Source of the DNA: Podarcis raffonei
Taxonomy: Eukaryota; Chordata; Lepidosauria; Squamata; Lacertidae
Length of the DNA stretch: 64,000 bases
Direction: 5' to 3'
Assembly (NCBI RefSeq): GCF_027172205.1
Contig: NC_070614.1
Coordinates: forward strand, 31,558,501 to 31,622,500
How positions within the stretch are numbered: the stretch's first letter is position 1; every line of letters begins with the position of its first letter. Made by a program: the position numbers and the translations under genes. The notes under the pieces were generated by a model. That model did no database searches and was not told the origin of the DNA. It saw only the letters and a program-made list of their open reading frames with translations. Shown piece after piece: positions 32,700 to 44,437 of the stretch.

Positions 32700-34940
32700 G
32701 TGGCAGAAGATGATAGAATAGGAGATAGCAGGGTTTGCTCTGGGTTTGCTCTGAATAGAAATACCCATTAGCTCAACTACTACCTTATACATAATTGCTT
32801 ACATCTTTAGCAGGAGTATATTTTGCATGAAACAAGGAGGCTGTAATAGTAATAGGTGTGTGGACCATGCCAATAAATGGAGACCCTGACAGGGAAGCAG
32901 CTCTTCCTATCCTTATCAGAGTGGGCACAGTAACAACATATTCCATGTGTTAGGGGTTTATCAGGTCTGTTTTGCCATAGCTTTTTGATTCTAGCAAATA
33001 CCATGATGGGGGAGTCATAGGTCCAGGTGTAAATCTACTATGAAACTCATTAATCCCAGAGAGGCTCCAGAAGAGACTTTAATCACACATGTATATGACA
33101 GTTCTCTATTTTTCATCCCCCCAATAACTTTGTAAACTATAAGGCATAGGAAATATTTATCTACACCAGTGACTTTGACATGTGATATAATCCAGTAGAT
33201 CAGTTTTAAACAAAATATGAGATGTAGTAGCAGGACCCCAAAAATATAGGTCTGCCACTGCATAAGTCTTTAATAAAGCTTTTTGAAGGTTCCAACTTTA
33301 GTTGTGTTTGAAAGGCATGGTTCCTAAAGAGAGTGAGTTTCTGTGTTCTCTATGATATTAACCGCTTTGCTACTCATTGCAAAATATTGGCAGTGGAGGG
33401 TAGAATTGCCTCACTTAAGAGGATGGTACTGTACATCAAATTATAGGAATTTGCAACTTTAAGCAAACAGACCTGGATCTTATGGGTAAGAAAGGGGAGA
33501 GAAAAAACGAATATGCATTGTTCAAGAAATTTTGGAATAGTAAGTGAAGGAAGATAGCCTACAATACTTCTCCCCATCCCCTTCTGCCTTTTATGAGAAA
33601 AAGAGAGAGAAAGTCAGGTTGTCCTCTAGATGTTGCTGGACAACAACTCCCTCCATCCCTGACTTAAGGAATGGAGCTAACCAAAGTTAGGGCCACCAGT
33701 TCTTCACCACCAGTTTAATGAATGGTTGGTATGGTTATGGTCTTCCTCAATGGTGGATCTGAATTCTGCATGATTTATAAAACGGCTGTGTCTTTCTTTT
33801 TTAAACATTTATTAAATTTGTAAGGATTTGTCTTCTCACTTGGTTATTTATTTATGAATAGTTTAAACAATTCATTATTTACTCATTTACTTAACTTTTC
33901 TTTTTCCAGACCTACATATTCCTTCTCTTTGCTTGTCTTCTTTTAAGTGTTGAAATATTAATTGGTATTTTGTAATCTTTTTATATTTAAGAAAATGGAA
34001 TTTAACAAAAAGAAAGGAAAGTAAATTTAAAGCCAGCTTATTCCAAATTGCTGTGGTTACATTACAGATTACCTTGAATGTATGCCAAGATTCACATGTT
34101 GGTATAAGAATATTCCCGTGTTCAGGCATACAACTCATATAAGTACTCTGATATATGCCTGTATGCCATGGACATACAGAGTGATGAGGGGGAAGGATAT
34201 TGTATTAATTGGGGGGGGGAAGGTGTTTCTTTCTGGAGGGGAGGAGTATACAGTATACCTTATTTTTATTAGGTGAGCAATTCATAAACTATTAATGGAA
34301 TATATTCCTACCTTTTTAAAAAGAAACCTGCCTTATAAAGAGTCAGACCACAAATACATCCACCCGAGTATTGTCTGTACTGGTTGGCATCTGCTCTCTG
34401 GGATTTCACAGAAGTGTCTTCCCCAGCATTTCCAGGAGGTTGCAAGGTTCTGAGTTTGGGGCTCTGCCTGCAAAGCATGTCCTCTGTCAATGAATCACAG
34501 TCCCTCCTCCTCCTCCTTCAGATATTTCTTTCAACTTCAGATGCACTTCTCCTTCAGCACTGTTAGAGCTATCTAGTCACCAATGAAACTGTACAAATGT
34601 TCACCATGACTTTGGTATATGAAGGCAATATGAAATTGACAACATGCTAAGGAGGTTTATTAATATCTATCTTGTGTTCCTAGAGATTTGCTCTCAGGAG
34701 TCCAACATAGCTCAGTAGCAGGGACATTAAGTGACTCTCTGGTCTGTATTTTTTACTAATGTAATTAGTAATTAGTAATTAGTAATTACTAATGTAATTA
34801 CTAATGTAATTAGGAACTGGCTCTGTTTGTTTATCTTAGAATGTCTGGACACTGAAAGGAAGAAAATCTATCCCTGCTCATGCATTTAGTCCAATTTATT
34901 TGCTAAGAACCATTGGTTATCACAAAACTATAGAACTACA
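32700..34940. other. Intergenic, no gene seen
   Basis: Mostly unassignable AT-rich DNA. 33615-33655 contains TGTTGCTGGACAACAACTCCC, resembling the end of a common palindromic squamate repeat; a similar piece is at 53118-53160. 34750-34812 is a short imperfect tandem/palindromic run of TAATTAG/TAATTAC. Confidence 0.45.
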
Positions 34941-34955
34941 AATAGTATTAGGATA

Positions 34956-35326
34956 TGGTAAAGGCAAAGAGACCCCTGACAGTTAAGTCCAGTTGCAAAC
35001 GACTCTGGGGTTGCAGCGCTCATCTCACTTTACAGGCCGAGGGAGCCAGTGTTTGTCTGCTTCCGCAGACAGTTTTTCTGGGTCATGTGGCCAGCATGAC
35101 TAAGCCGCTTCTAGCGAAGCCAGAGCAGTGCATGGAAACACCTTTACCTTCCCGCCGGAGCGGTACCTATTTATCTACTTGCACTGCATGCTTTTGAACT
35201 GCTAGGTTGGCAGGAGCTGGGACCGAACAATGAGAGCTCACCCCGTCACACGGCCTCGAACCGCCAACCTTCCGATCAGCAAGTCCAAGTTGCACAGTGG
35301 TTTAAACCACAGTTCCACCCGCGTCC
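34956..35326 (-). repeat. Sauria SINE
   Basis: The minus strand begins GGACGCGGGTGGAACTGTGG and has the tRNA-like box GGTTCGAGGCC, CAAGTAGATAAATAGGTACC, and a BovB-like end CAGAGTCGTTTGCAACTGGA. The flanks AATAGTATTAGGATA (34941-34955) and AATAATATTAGGATA (35327-35341) are a 15-bp target duplication with one mismatch. Confidence 0.93.
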
Positions 35327-35427
35327 AATAATATTAGGATACATTTTAGCATATCTGGTCCACAGGACATGGGAACTTTTGTATAATACATTGGGCTGCT
35401 AAGACAGACATAGAAACTTTATATGTA

Positions 35428-35677
35428 CAGTCGTACCTCAGAAGTCGAACGGAATCAATTCCGGAAGTTTGTTCGACTTCTGAAATGTTTGGAAACCAAG
35501 GTGTAGCTTCTGACTGATTTCCGACTGCACAGGTGTGCTGGAAAAAATAGTGGAAGCCACACCAGATGTTTGGCTTCTAAAAAAAGTTCAAAAATCAGAA
35601 CACTCACTTCTGGATTTTGATTGTTCAGGAGATGGAATGTTCAGCTTCTGAGATGTTCAGGATCCAAGGTATGATTG
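35428..35677. mobile_element. Tigger-like MITE
   Basis: 250 bp, ends CAGTCGTACCTCAG and CCAAGGTATGATTG, flanked by TA. More diverged ends than the copies at 13890, 51434 and 53587. Confidence 0.7.
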
Positions 35678-36084
35678 TAATGTGTTTATCCCCAACCTCG
35701 AGCAAATAACAAATTCTCTCCCTACAATTCAAGAAGGAAACTCTTTAAAGAATTCCTCTCAGAAATACATTCCTAAGAGAATTATACAGGGAGCAGTACA
35801 GTAGATAATGAAGAATGCTGCACACGTTGACATTGGATATCTCTACATCAAGAGTTTGGAACCTCTCTATTCAGCCCTCAGGAGTCTTCTTAGGCTATGT
35901 CTAATTGTAAAGACACACACTCAATGACCTTGCTCCATACAATGACCCCACTCCTGGACACATTCTTCACTCACTTTGTTCTGAGCCCTCCTTCGGTATT
36001 TTTGCCAAGCTGGAAATGTGTCACTGATCTGTGATAATGACTTTTGCCTGTCTGTATGACAAGGGTGTGTGAAGAAGCTATGGC

Positions 36085-36317
36085 TATAGAAGTTACAGGG
36101 AACCAGGCAGAGGGCCTTCTCGGTAGGGTCACCCACCCTGTGCAACACCCTCCCACCAGATGTCAAAGAGAAAAACAACTACCAGACTTTTAGAAGACAT
36201 CTGAAAGTAGCCCTGTTTAGGGAAGCTTTTAATGTTTGTCAGACTATTGTATTTTAATATTTTGTTGGAAGCAGCCCATAGAGGCTGGGGAAACCCAGCC
36301 GGATGGATGGGGTATAA

Positions 36318-36373
<56 letters not shown>

Positions 36374-36374
36374 G
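36085..36374 (+). mobile_element. L2-type LINE 3' end with (ATT)n tail
   Basis: Codes a terminal RT-like stretch (AFSVGSPTLCNTLPP, FRRHLKVALFREAF), then GTTGGAAGCAGCCCATAGAG...GGGGTATAAATTATTATT. The tail is about 19 ATT units (36317-36374). Confidence 0.85.
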
Positions 36375-36549
36375 GCTTCTGTGTAACTGGAGTGCAGCCA
36401 TTAAAATGTCTACATGGGGAAAGTTCTAAAGTTCTGGCATTGGTTTGTTCTGTTACAAAGAGAACATCAAAGTTCAAATCATTTCCACTTAACACAAATC
36501 AAGAAGGTTATATGAGGGACCAAGAATGAGGGCTACTGGTGGAAGATCA

Positions 36550-36735
36550 GAAATTTAAAGGTCCATAGTTCAATGGCAGGGCATCTACTCTGTAAGTCAG
36601 GGTTCATTCCACATGCCCAGGTACAGCTGGGAAAGACCCTTACCTGAAATCCTGGATAGCTGTTGCCAACAAGAATATTGTGGTTTGAGTCAGCATAGGG
36701 CAGGTCTACCCACAATCCCAAATTTATCTTTGTTA
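36550..36735 (+). repeat. tRNA-Ala-like SINE, old copy
   Basis: A-box-like TAGTTCAATGGCAGGGCATC and B-box-like AGGGTTCATTCCAC, followed by the body ACCTGAAATCCTGGATAGCTG shared with 28605-28775 and 42545-42720. Confidence 0.6.
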
Positions 36736-36872
36736 TCACCTGAATCCTGAAGCATATTATTGTTGTTTAACAGCTAAATGTTTGACTTTCTTGGCTAAGT
36801 TCAGATATTTACTCAGAGTGAAAATCCCATTATGATAGTAGAAGCATAGCCCACTGCACCATAATTGTAATG

Positions 36873-36941
36873 TAATCTGTAATGAAGGTGCAGAATATGA
36901 ATTTCCATACATATGAAATTTCTATTCACATGCTTTCTCAT
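36873..36941 (+). repeat. Left arm of a 69-bp inverted repeat
   Basis: Matches the reverse complement of 37505-37573 at 67 of 69 positions. The arms bracket the putative first exon of OR-2. The OR-3 counterpart retains only weak similarity to the right arm, so the left arm is probably the inverted copy. Confidence 0.9.
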
Positions 36942-37269
36942 TATTTCAAGGGGGAAGTATGACAGTACTCAGACCTCTGAACATCAAGTCATAGAACATG
37001 CCCTTACATCTCATAGTAAAATTGGAAAATGTTGTGTGTATATGCATGCCAAGAAGAACTTCAGTCTCATGAGTTCTCTGTCGTTTTAATACCCCTACAT
37101 GGAGTCAACCTGTGCTAATTATATCAGCAGAACTACAGACCACAAAGTTATTTTTTTCCTAGTGTATGCCTCAGTGCGTTTCCACTGAACTCTTGAGAAT
37201 AAGTCTCTGGGAACACAAACCATGTATATAAATTAGCCACTGTCCTATGGTGACATCTACTGTCGCCAT

Positions 37270-37374
37270 AGAAAGAATTGTTCATTGCCATGAATGGTAA
37301 GGGACACAGTACTCTAAAATGGTAGAGACGATACTGCTTCTGGAGCTGAAAGAAATCCATGAAGAAGAAAACTT
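37270..37374 (+). promoter_or_regulatory. Putative untranslated first exon of OR-2
   Basis: Conserved with the OR-3 block 41900-42016 (CTCTAAAAT, AAGAAATCC) and partly with the OR-4 block. It ends ACTT|GTAAGT followed by TATTTATAG, a strong donor conserved in all three. It lies about 1 kb before the OR-2 coding-exon acceptor. The 5' limit is unknown. The role is inferred from conservation and the usual OR gene structure. Confidence 0.6.
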
Positions 37375-37504
37375 GTAAGTTATTTATAGATATAACTTTC
37401 GAGAGAGTGGTTTCCTTGTGGCAGGGACACTTTGGGCAGAGTAATGGATGCAAGCTAGTAACACAGATCAGGTCTACTGTGCAGATAATCTCAGTCAGCA
37501 CCAT

Positions 37505-37573
37505 GATGAGAAAGCATGTGAATAGGAATTTCATATGTATGGAAGTTCATATTCTGCACCTTCATTACAGATT
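37505..37573 (-). repeat. Right arm of a 69-bp inverted repeat
   Basis: Partner of 36873-36941, separated by 563 bp. Flanking similarity to the OR-3 upstream block continues past this arm, consistent with it being the original copy. Confidence 0.9.
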
Positions 37574-37617
37574 ACCTCTAGCGTGGATACTTTCCCTGAA
37601 TTGATAATGATGTAGTA

Positions 37618-37940
37618 TTCCCATATGTCCAGAAAAACCTGGACATGTCATCATTTTGGGGAGCAACATGCCACCCAGGTGGATTTTTACATTTTAATGG
37701 AAATGTCTGGGGTTTTTTGCTTGGGAGCAGCTTGGGCTTGGACTTGTCCTCAGGCTTGGGAAGCTTGGGCCTGGGCGGCTTCTGCTCCTCAATTTCTCAC
37801 AGGTTCAGGATCTGCATATTCTTCATATCTGCATATTTGTACATGGCAATTCAAGCATTTTTCTCTTTTTGGGGAAACCCTGTCCTGTCAGCTGCATGTT
37901 GCTGCATCTGGGAGAATGCTTTTGGCCAGCTGAGGTGAGC
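37618..37940 (+). repeat. Unclassified interspersed repeat, copy 2
   Basis: The first ~100 bp match the reverse complement of 15930-16020: ACCTGGACATGTC, GGTGGATTTTTACATTTTAA and AATGTCTGGG. The rest is diverged. It lies in the inferred OR-2 5' intron. Confidence 0.5.
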
Positions 37941-38423
37941 AGGAGTTTCTCTTGTGTGTGCACATACATGTCAGTTCCCATGTCATGGCCTTGGCCATGC
38001 CTCTATGCAGCCTCTTTCTCCTTTTTTATTTTTTTATTAAACACACATTGAGTGAAACATACTCATCAGAGTGGAGGATTTCTTGTGGAGAACGGGCTAA
38101 CGAAGCAGCACCCTGCAATCAGCGGAATTGCACCCTCCATCACTAACCCAGCAGCCGCTGTTCAATCTGTAAGCCCAACAAATCCGCCTAACTGGACCAA
38201 AGTCTAAATTTCTTGATTTGGGTCAGGATTCAGCCAAATCTAATGTATTAGTCTTCTAGGGTGACAATTATTGCTTTACTGTTCCCACATGTGTGAAATT
38301 CTGTGAACAAGGAGATTTCAGTGAATACAAGAACATGTTTTGGGGTTTTTTAAGGACCTTGGCCATAATTATTTAGTTTTAATTCTCCTCCTTCCTTTTA
38401 CAGGCCTTCTAAAAAGTGCAAAA

Positions 38424-39353
38424 ATGTTCAATACCACCACAGTGTCTGACTTTGTGCTCCTCGAATTTTCAGAGACTTGGGAACTGCAGATTCTGCACTT
38501 CATTATATTTCTAGTATTGTACTTGGCAAGCTTAATGGGGAACCTTCTCATAATTTCTGCAGTAGCTTCTGATCACCACTTGCACAGACCAATGTATTTC
38601 TTTATGATGAACTTGGCTATTCAGGACCTTGGACAAGTTTCAGTTATTGTTCCCAAATCCATGGCCAATTCCCTCTTAAATACTAGGCAAATTTCTTATT
38701 CTGGATGTGTAGCTCAGATCCTTTTGTTCAACTTCTTTATATCATCCAACTTCTTCCTTCTCACACTCATGGCTTATGATCGGTATGTTGCCATCTGCAA
38801 TCCATTGTACTATGAGATGGTGATGAATAAGCAAGCCTACATACAAGCGGTGGCCTGTGTGTGGATCAGTGGTTTTCTCCATGCAGTGCTACACACCAGC
38901 AGCACCTTTGCAGCCCCATTTTGCTCCAATGTTGTCAATCAGTTCTTCTGTGAAATTCCACAGTTACTGAAGCTTGCGTGCTCAGATTTATACCTAATTG
39001 AAATTGGAGCTGTTATGCTGAGCTTTATCATCGGGCTAGGCTGTTTTAGCTTCATCGTTGTAACTTATGTGCAGATTTTCTATGCAGTGTTGAGAATTCC
39101 CTCTGTGCAGGGAAGGCAAAAGGCTTACTCAACGTGCATTCCTCACCTCACTGTCATCTTCACATTATTCTTTACTGGATTCTTTGCCTACCTGCAGTCT
39201 ACCTCTGTTCTGAATTTGGTATTTACTATGGTATATTCAATGGTTCCACCCATGCTGAATCCAGTGATTTACAGTATGAGAAACAAAGAGATCAAGGCTG
39301 CCATGTCAAAGTTATTAGGTTTTAGTCAAAGTACATCATCCAGTCTTTTTTAA
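38424..39353 (+). CDS. OR-2: olfactory receptor, OR14-like, intact
   Basis: 309 aa single coding exon. Motifs: NTT near the N-terminus (glycosylation), GNLLIISAVAS in TM1, RPMYFFMMNLA in TM2, MAYDRYVAICNPL after TM3, FFCEIPQLLKLAC in loop 2, YSTCIPHL in TM6 and PPMLNPVIYSMRNKE in TM7. The frame opens further upstream (38340), but the ATG at 38424 is chosen because a good acceptor (CCTTCCTTTTACAG, ending 38403) precedes it and it aligns with family starts. The third extracellular loop is several residues shorter than in OR-3 and OR-4. OR-2 and OR-3 are tandem duplicates with similar flanks. The gene appears functional. Confidence 0.96.
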   Translation: MFNTTTVSDFVLLEFSETWELQILHFIIFLVLYLASLMGNLLIISAVASDHHLHRPMYFFMMNLAIQDLGQVSVIVPKSMANSLLNTRQISYSGCVAQILLFNFFISSNFFLLTLMAYDRYVAICNPLYYEMVMNKQAYIQAVACVWISGFLHAVLHTSSTFAAPFCSNVVNQFFCEIPQLLKLACSDLYLIEIGAVMLSFIIGLGCFSFIVVTYVQIFYAVLRIPSVQGRQKAYSTCIPHLTVIFTLFFTGFFAYLQSTSVLNLVFTMVYSMVPPMLNPVIYSMRNKEIKAAMSKLLGFSQSTSSSLF

Positions 39354-39399
39354 CTGTATGTGTTTAAGTCTTCATCTCAACAGTGATGCACAATGATTT

Positions 39400-39720
39400 C
39401 TAATAAATTTATTACATTTTTACCCTTCCCCCTTTTTTATTTATTCAAAATGGACTTCAGGACAATATTCCTGTTGTTATGAAACAACAAACCAACAATA
39501 CAATAAAAATTAAGAGGAACAAAACCATTCAACCTGTTTAAAAATACCCCAATCTAAAAATGGGCTAACCTTGCTCCAAAAAAAGGATACAGTGTTCGTG
39601 CTTAGTTGGTGCTCCCCATCTTGGAGGGGAGGAATTCGACATTTGGAGCACCACCCCAGACAAGACCCTCTCTTTTGTACGCACATGGTGCTCTTTTCTT
39701 AATGATGGAGGACAAAGGCA
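39400..39720 (-). mobile_element. L2/CR1-group LINE 3' fragment downstream of OR-2
   Basis: Minus-strand tail-like sequence with CAATACAATAAAAATTAAGA and GGAGGGGAGGAATTCGACA. A counterpart at 46690-46960 follows OR-3, so the insertion predates that duplication. Confidence 0.5.
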
Positions 39721-39959
39721 GGCTTCCTCTTGACAGTCTTAATACATGAACAGGAGGAAGTCAAAGTCTTACATCTTTAAAAGTGCTTTCTCTGAAGGGT
39801 GACTGAGCCATTTTATATTGTATACTATACAGAATGTATGTCATTTGATGCTTTTATGATCTTTTTTATAAAAATAATGGTTATGTACTTTTTTTTATAA
39901 CCTATGATTTTAAAATATATGTTTTGTGGTACACCACCTTGCTCGCAAGTGATTTACAA

Positions 39960-40436
39960 TGTCAGGGACTGGACAGAGAAGGAATGGTGGAGACCGCCTC
40001 CTCAGCCTGACCCTTCCAGAGAAGAAGACCGTTCTGAATTACAAAAGGAGTTCGAGGGATGTCACAGCTCAAAGGAAGATGAGGGGAAATAAAAGGAGAA
40101 GAGGAGGAAGAGCCAGAGTAGCTGGCTGACACGTTATCAGTAGAATGCATTCCAGACCCACCACCTCCCAGAACCTGAAGAACATTACAAGTAGGAGAGC
40201 AAAAGGCTTGGAGACAGATGGCTTTAAGCAGCAACTGTAAGGGGGGTGGTGCTGTTGACGAATGAGTAAGAGAGAAGGGGGGTGGAGATTTACCTGGCAC
40301 AACGCCATTATTCCAAGAGGCTACATTTCTAAGCTTCTCTCTGTGAATATTGAATAAAAAGCAAATGGTAAGAACTTCCTTGTCTTATTCGTTCTAGGCA
40401 AACTACCGTGGGGGTTGGATCCTCCGATGCCTGACA
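39960..40436 (+). mobile_element. Solo LTR fossil
   Basis: 477 bp with ends TGTCAGG / CCTGACA and AATAAA near 40351, as in a plus-strand LTR. No internal region is present. I do not see a matching target duplication. Family (gypsy, BEL or ERV) is unresolved. Confidence 0.6.
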
Positions 40437-40449
40437 GTATCATATCTTT

Positions 40450-41640
40450 GCACATTACACTGAATGACAATGCACAGTATCATATCCCCTAATGCATTTC
40501 TAATGCAACAGCTTCAAATACTACCACAGTGTATGTATTTGGGGGCAGGGGGAGGCTGAGGGGAATTTGAACTCAGTTCTTCATTCTGATACTCTGGCTA
40601 TTGCATTTCCAATCCAACTTTGGAAGATCTTCAAATCTGCACACTTCCCTCTAGTAAACATTTCTAGGAAGGCAATAATGTTTGCATGCACACACATGAG
40701 CCAATCTGAGAAGAAATTCATATGGATTACTACTGTTGATAACCAATCTACAGCTTAAAAGATAAATCACATTACAGGCATGGAACTTTTTGATGGTGAT
40801 GAAGATGTAGCAAATTGGACCAGATTGCAGCACTTTCTCACTGCACCATTGTCTCAATCTAACTCACTCTCTTGGAAGTGGCATTTATGTCACCATTGAA
40901 AATAAATGGATTACTGAATATCCCCCATGTTACAAATATAGTTAGAGCTTGATATTCTGTTTTGGAATAGCCCATCACCAATGGGAATTTTTTTAAAAAA
41001 GCTCCGTTTGTCCTCTCCCAAGAAAAATATATCATACAACTTTCTCATTCTTTTCTAATCACTGAAAACACAAAGAGATGCCTGCTTTCTCTTATTGCCC
41101 CTTCTCTGCTGAAAAAAACATGGGTCATAGGGAAGGGTAATTTGACTCAGAAATACCCACTTTAAGGTTTCACATGTTCTGTCTTCCACTACTATTAATG
41201 GTCATATTCATAGCACCTCCCTAGATTTTAAACTGTTCACCTTATGCTTTCCTGATCTGAGGAACAGGGTAGCTGGATAGGAAACAGAGAAGTTTGATCA
41301 AATATGAGATTCCAATATCACAAACCAGGGAGGGAAATGGGAGGAGATATTGGCTTCCCCCAAATTATCCATTTATCCCTCATAATCCTTTCTTTGTTTA
41401 CCTTAACTACATCACTGGTAGGTTGTGGCAAGAAGAGGTGGTGGCAAGGTTCTGGAATTCCAGGGAAGGGGCAGCCACAGAAGTGTGAACCTGTGAGACC
41501 ATTACCACCAACTCCAAGCTTCCCCATTCTCACTGGTACCACCTTACCCCATCCCACTAAGAGCAACATCACCTCTAGAAAGATGCTACTGCCTACTGAC
41601 CTACAAACGCTCAGTGTTTCAAGGGAGAAACACTGCAACA
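40450..41640. other. Intergenic, no gene seen
   Basis: No coding region, RNA gene or assignable repeat. Short open stretches lack family similarity. Confidence 0.5.
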
Positions 41641-41899
41641 CTCAGACTTCTATGCATCATATCATCGAACATGTTCCTACATTTCATATTAGAACATGTA
41701 AAATTGTCATCATATATGTGGGGGCACAACCACTCACAAGTTCTGTCATTCTAATGCCCCTACATAGAGCCAATCTCTGCAAATCATATAGGCAGAACCA
41801 CAGACCACAAAATTATTTTTTCCACTACATGTCTCTAGAGCTGTTCAACTGAACTCTTGAGAATATGTCTCCAGAAATACAAAACATTTATAAATGAGT

Positions 41900-42016
41900 T
41901 ACTGCCACCATAGAAATAATTGTTCGTTGTCATGACTGGTTAGTGGCACAGTGCTCTAAAATCTGAGAGAAGATTCTGCATCTGGTGCTAGAAGAAATCC
42001 GCAAAGAAAAAGAATT
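41900..42016 (+). promoter_or_regulatory. Putative untranslated first exon of OR-3
   Basis: Homologue of 37270-37374. It ends GAATT|GTAAGT with TATTTATAG following. The wider block 41640-42200 aligns with 36970-37610. It lies about 3.6 kb before the OR-3 coding exon; the gap has grown by repeat insertions. Confidence 0.55.
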
Positions 42017-42274
42017 GTAAGTTATTTATAGATCTAACTCTAGAGATAGAGGTTTTCTTGTGACAGGGAGGCTTTGAACATTTGTCACAATGCCTGCAAG
42101 TTACTTATAACATGGATCACTCCAACTATGCAGACGGTCTAAAAATGAGCACCATATTTGATGCTTCTGTGTGGGTATTACCATGTATTATTAATGATGT
42201 ACACAGTGAGTGTTGTTCATGCTACTAGCATTATGTATGATGTGTATTCCTCCTTCCCAAACCCCTAGTGTATT

Positions 42275-42302
42275 TCTTCTTCTTCTTCTTCTTCTTCTTC
42301 TC
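42275..42302. repeat. (TTC)n microsatellite
   Basis: About nine TTC units. Confidence 0.9.
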
Positions 42303-42544
42303 TGCACAAGAGCCAATTTAAACACAATCCTAAGCATGCAAAGGCTTTAGAAGGTTGTTAATGTGTTCCATGTGGGCCAGCCTCACATCTAAATGGTTCT
42401 TTAATCAGTGTTGGTTTTTGTGTGTGCAGTGGACAAATGAAGCTGCCTTACTTTAAGTCATTCCATCCAGTCCAATTTTGTCTACTCTGAGTATCAGCAT
42501 CTTCTTAGGGTCTTGACTTTCAGCAGACACCTTAACCATCACCT

Positions 42545-42720
42545 GTTACTTGAACATTTAAATAGGGATCTCTGGGATTGAAGATCATGCAGAAGAATCC
42601 TGGTTAAATTTCTGGCATCTGCAGGTAATGCTAACAAGGAGTTCTGTCTGAAATCCTGCAGAGCCACTGCCAATCAATGTGGATGACATTGAACTAGATG
42701 CACCAATGGTCTGAACTGAT
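42545..42720 (+). repeat. tRNA-Ala-like SINE, old copy
   Basis: Body TCTGAAATCCTGCAGAGCCACTG and tail GAACTAGATGCACCAATGGTC are shared with 28605-28775. The tRNA-like head is very diverged. Confidence 0.6.
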
Positions 42721-43264
42721 GTCCCTTTGTTCTCCTACTAAGTGACAGCTCCTTCCCAGTACTTTGTATACCAGCACAACTTCTTTCAAGGTGATACGTT
42801 ATTGCTGCTATGTGAATGTTGTGCATATAAGGGTTGCTTCCTGGATGAAGAGCTCTTTGAACATGTTGATATGCCATGTGAAACAGTACAACCCTTCTGC
42901 ACACCAATCACCTCCTTTAAATATCTTCTCTTTTTTCTTTCTCAAGTGCTTTTTTGTTTCATCCCTCTTTGTGTCACTAATGATACTGCTGTAGACTGGA
43001 ATGCGTCTTAGCTTTTCAGTGTATCTCAGTTGTCTGTCTAGATGCTGGGATATTTTCAGAGGGCTTAGAATAAAGAGATCTATGTTGCAGAAATGTTTCA
43101 GTTACGGCTGTTTGCTGTTTTCTTTCCCAGTTCATCTGGAAACACCTGTCAGAAAGGGAAAAGAACTTATCTAACAATGTTTCAAGTTTTCCAAGTTCTT
43201 GAGTTTTACTTTACTGTAATGACACTAAGGTTAGTGATAGTGTATGAAGGGTACAATGGGTGCA

Positions 43265-43540
43265 AATAAAACCAGCTTTATTTAAATATTTCATAACCCA
43301 CACTTCAATAAGAATAAATCTATAGTTGGGTACAATATAATAAACATAATAACAAACAAATAATATAAAACAAGTAAAATATTAAAACATTATCAACAAC
43401 AAAACAAATGGATCCAATGGGGCGAGCATAACCATCTCCACCAATCACAGGATTATCAGACGTCTAGGCACAAAAACACATTTTTGACTGCAGTCTAAAG
43501 CCAACATGAGAGGGGAAGGCATTCCACAATCAATTTTATT
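43265..43540 (-). mobile_element. L2/CR1-group LINE 3' fragment
   Basis: A-rich minus-strand tail region and GGGGAAGGCATTCCACAA, like the GGAGGGCGTTCCACAGGG of the element at 23806. An open stretch at 43506-43862 overlaps it and is not considered a gene. Confidence 0.4.
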
Positions 43541-43934
43541 ACTATTTCTGTTGTTTTGCATCCATCAGTGCTTTACAGTATACATATACTCTATTCATTT
43601 TGATTCAGTGGATTTCCCCCAACAAGCATATTCTGAGAATGAAGACAATGAGCACTTTTTACACTTGGATAAGTTGATTAGTTCCTCCACTGAAGTAAAT
43701 GGAATCACTTTTGGATGGAAAATCTCAGAGCTTTCTTGCCAAAAGCTATTGCTAGATGAAGAATTATTGTCCAGCTCTCATTTCGTAGATTGGACATATG
43801 ATGATACATATTCTTATTATAAAAGTAAGGATGAACAATTTGATTCAATTTTCTTTCCCTGATGCATTTACTGCTTGTGCATCAAGGCCCCGGAATAGCC
43901 CCCCCCCCCAAAATAATAATAATAAAGACACATT

Positions 43935-44330
43935 GACACAAATATTTTAGTTTAAATGTTAATGGGCAAATTTAGGCCACAACTTTATTGAATACAGAAT
44001 GTGAGTGGTATTGGCTTAGGCATTGGCAACACTATATCTGACTTCTGCCCGCCTTGCAGGGAGTCTGGAAGGGTAAACCACCAAAAGAGGGAGCTCCATT
44101 GATGGCAACCAACTAAAGCTCACCCTGGGGTTCCTGTGGTCCTTGCATGGCCTTAGCCACTCAAGCGGACTTTGGACGAGATCTAGACCCGTGAATTCTT
44201 CTAACAGAATACCCTTGTACCTGGAGGGGCAGGTGATGGCTGCACCTCCCCTCCCCCGCATCTCACTAAGCCAGTACCTAACTGCCACACCTTACAAAGT
44301 TGTGACGATTGCTAAGAGGTAGGCAAAAAC
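43935..44330 (-). mobile_element. LTR fossil, family X copy 1
   Basis: The minus strand has CAATAAAGTTGTGGCC (polyadenylation-like R/U5 junction) and GGCTTAGGCATTGG-type blocks shared with 55395-55985 and 61885-62665. LTR only, old, ends uncertain. An ERV or gypsy origin is possible. Confidence 0.5.
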
Positions 44331-44437
44331 AGGTGGAAGGGAGCACCCCAAGGCCCGCGCACAACGTGAATCCTCAATTTAGGAGAATCCGATTTATGTA
44401 CTGTAATTATTTATTGGTCTTTTGATCTGTTCTTCTC

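Noticed and set aside
37190-37215. Possible Olf1/EBF site (GTCTCTGGGAAC) near the OR-2 first exon
   Set aside because: Matches the consensus at only about 8 of 12 positions and is not kept at the OR-3 counterpart.
37148-37534. 128-codon minus-strand open frame with a signal-peptide-like start
   Set aside because: It is antisense to the conserved OR-2 upstream block; the homologous OR-3 block does not keep the frame, and no receptor family matched.
42742-43011. 89-codon plus-strand frame rich in Cys and Phe
   Set aside because: No start context, no homology, beside an old SINE; treated as chance.
43506-43862. 118-codon plus-strand open frame with hydrophobic N-terminus
   Set aside because: Its start overlaps an L2-like fragment and it shows no family similarity; probably chance.
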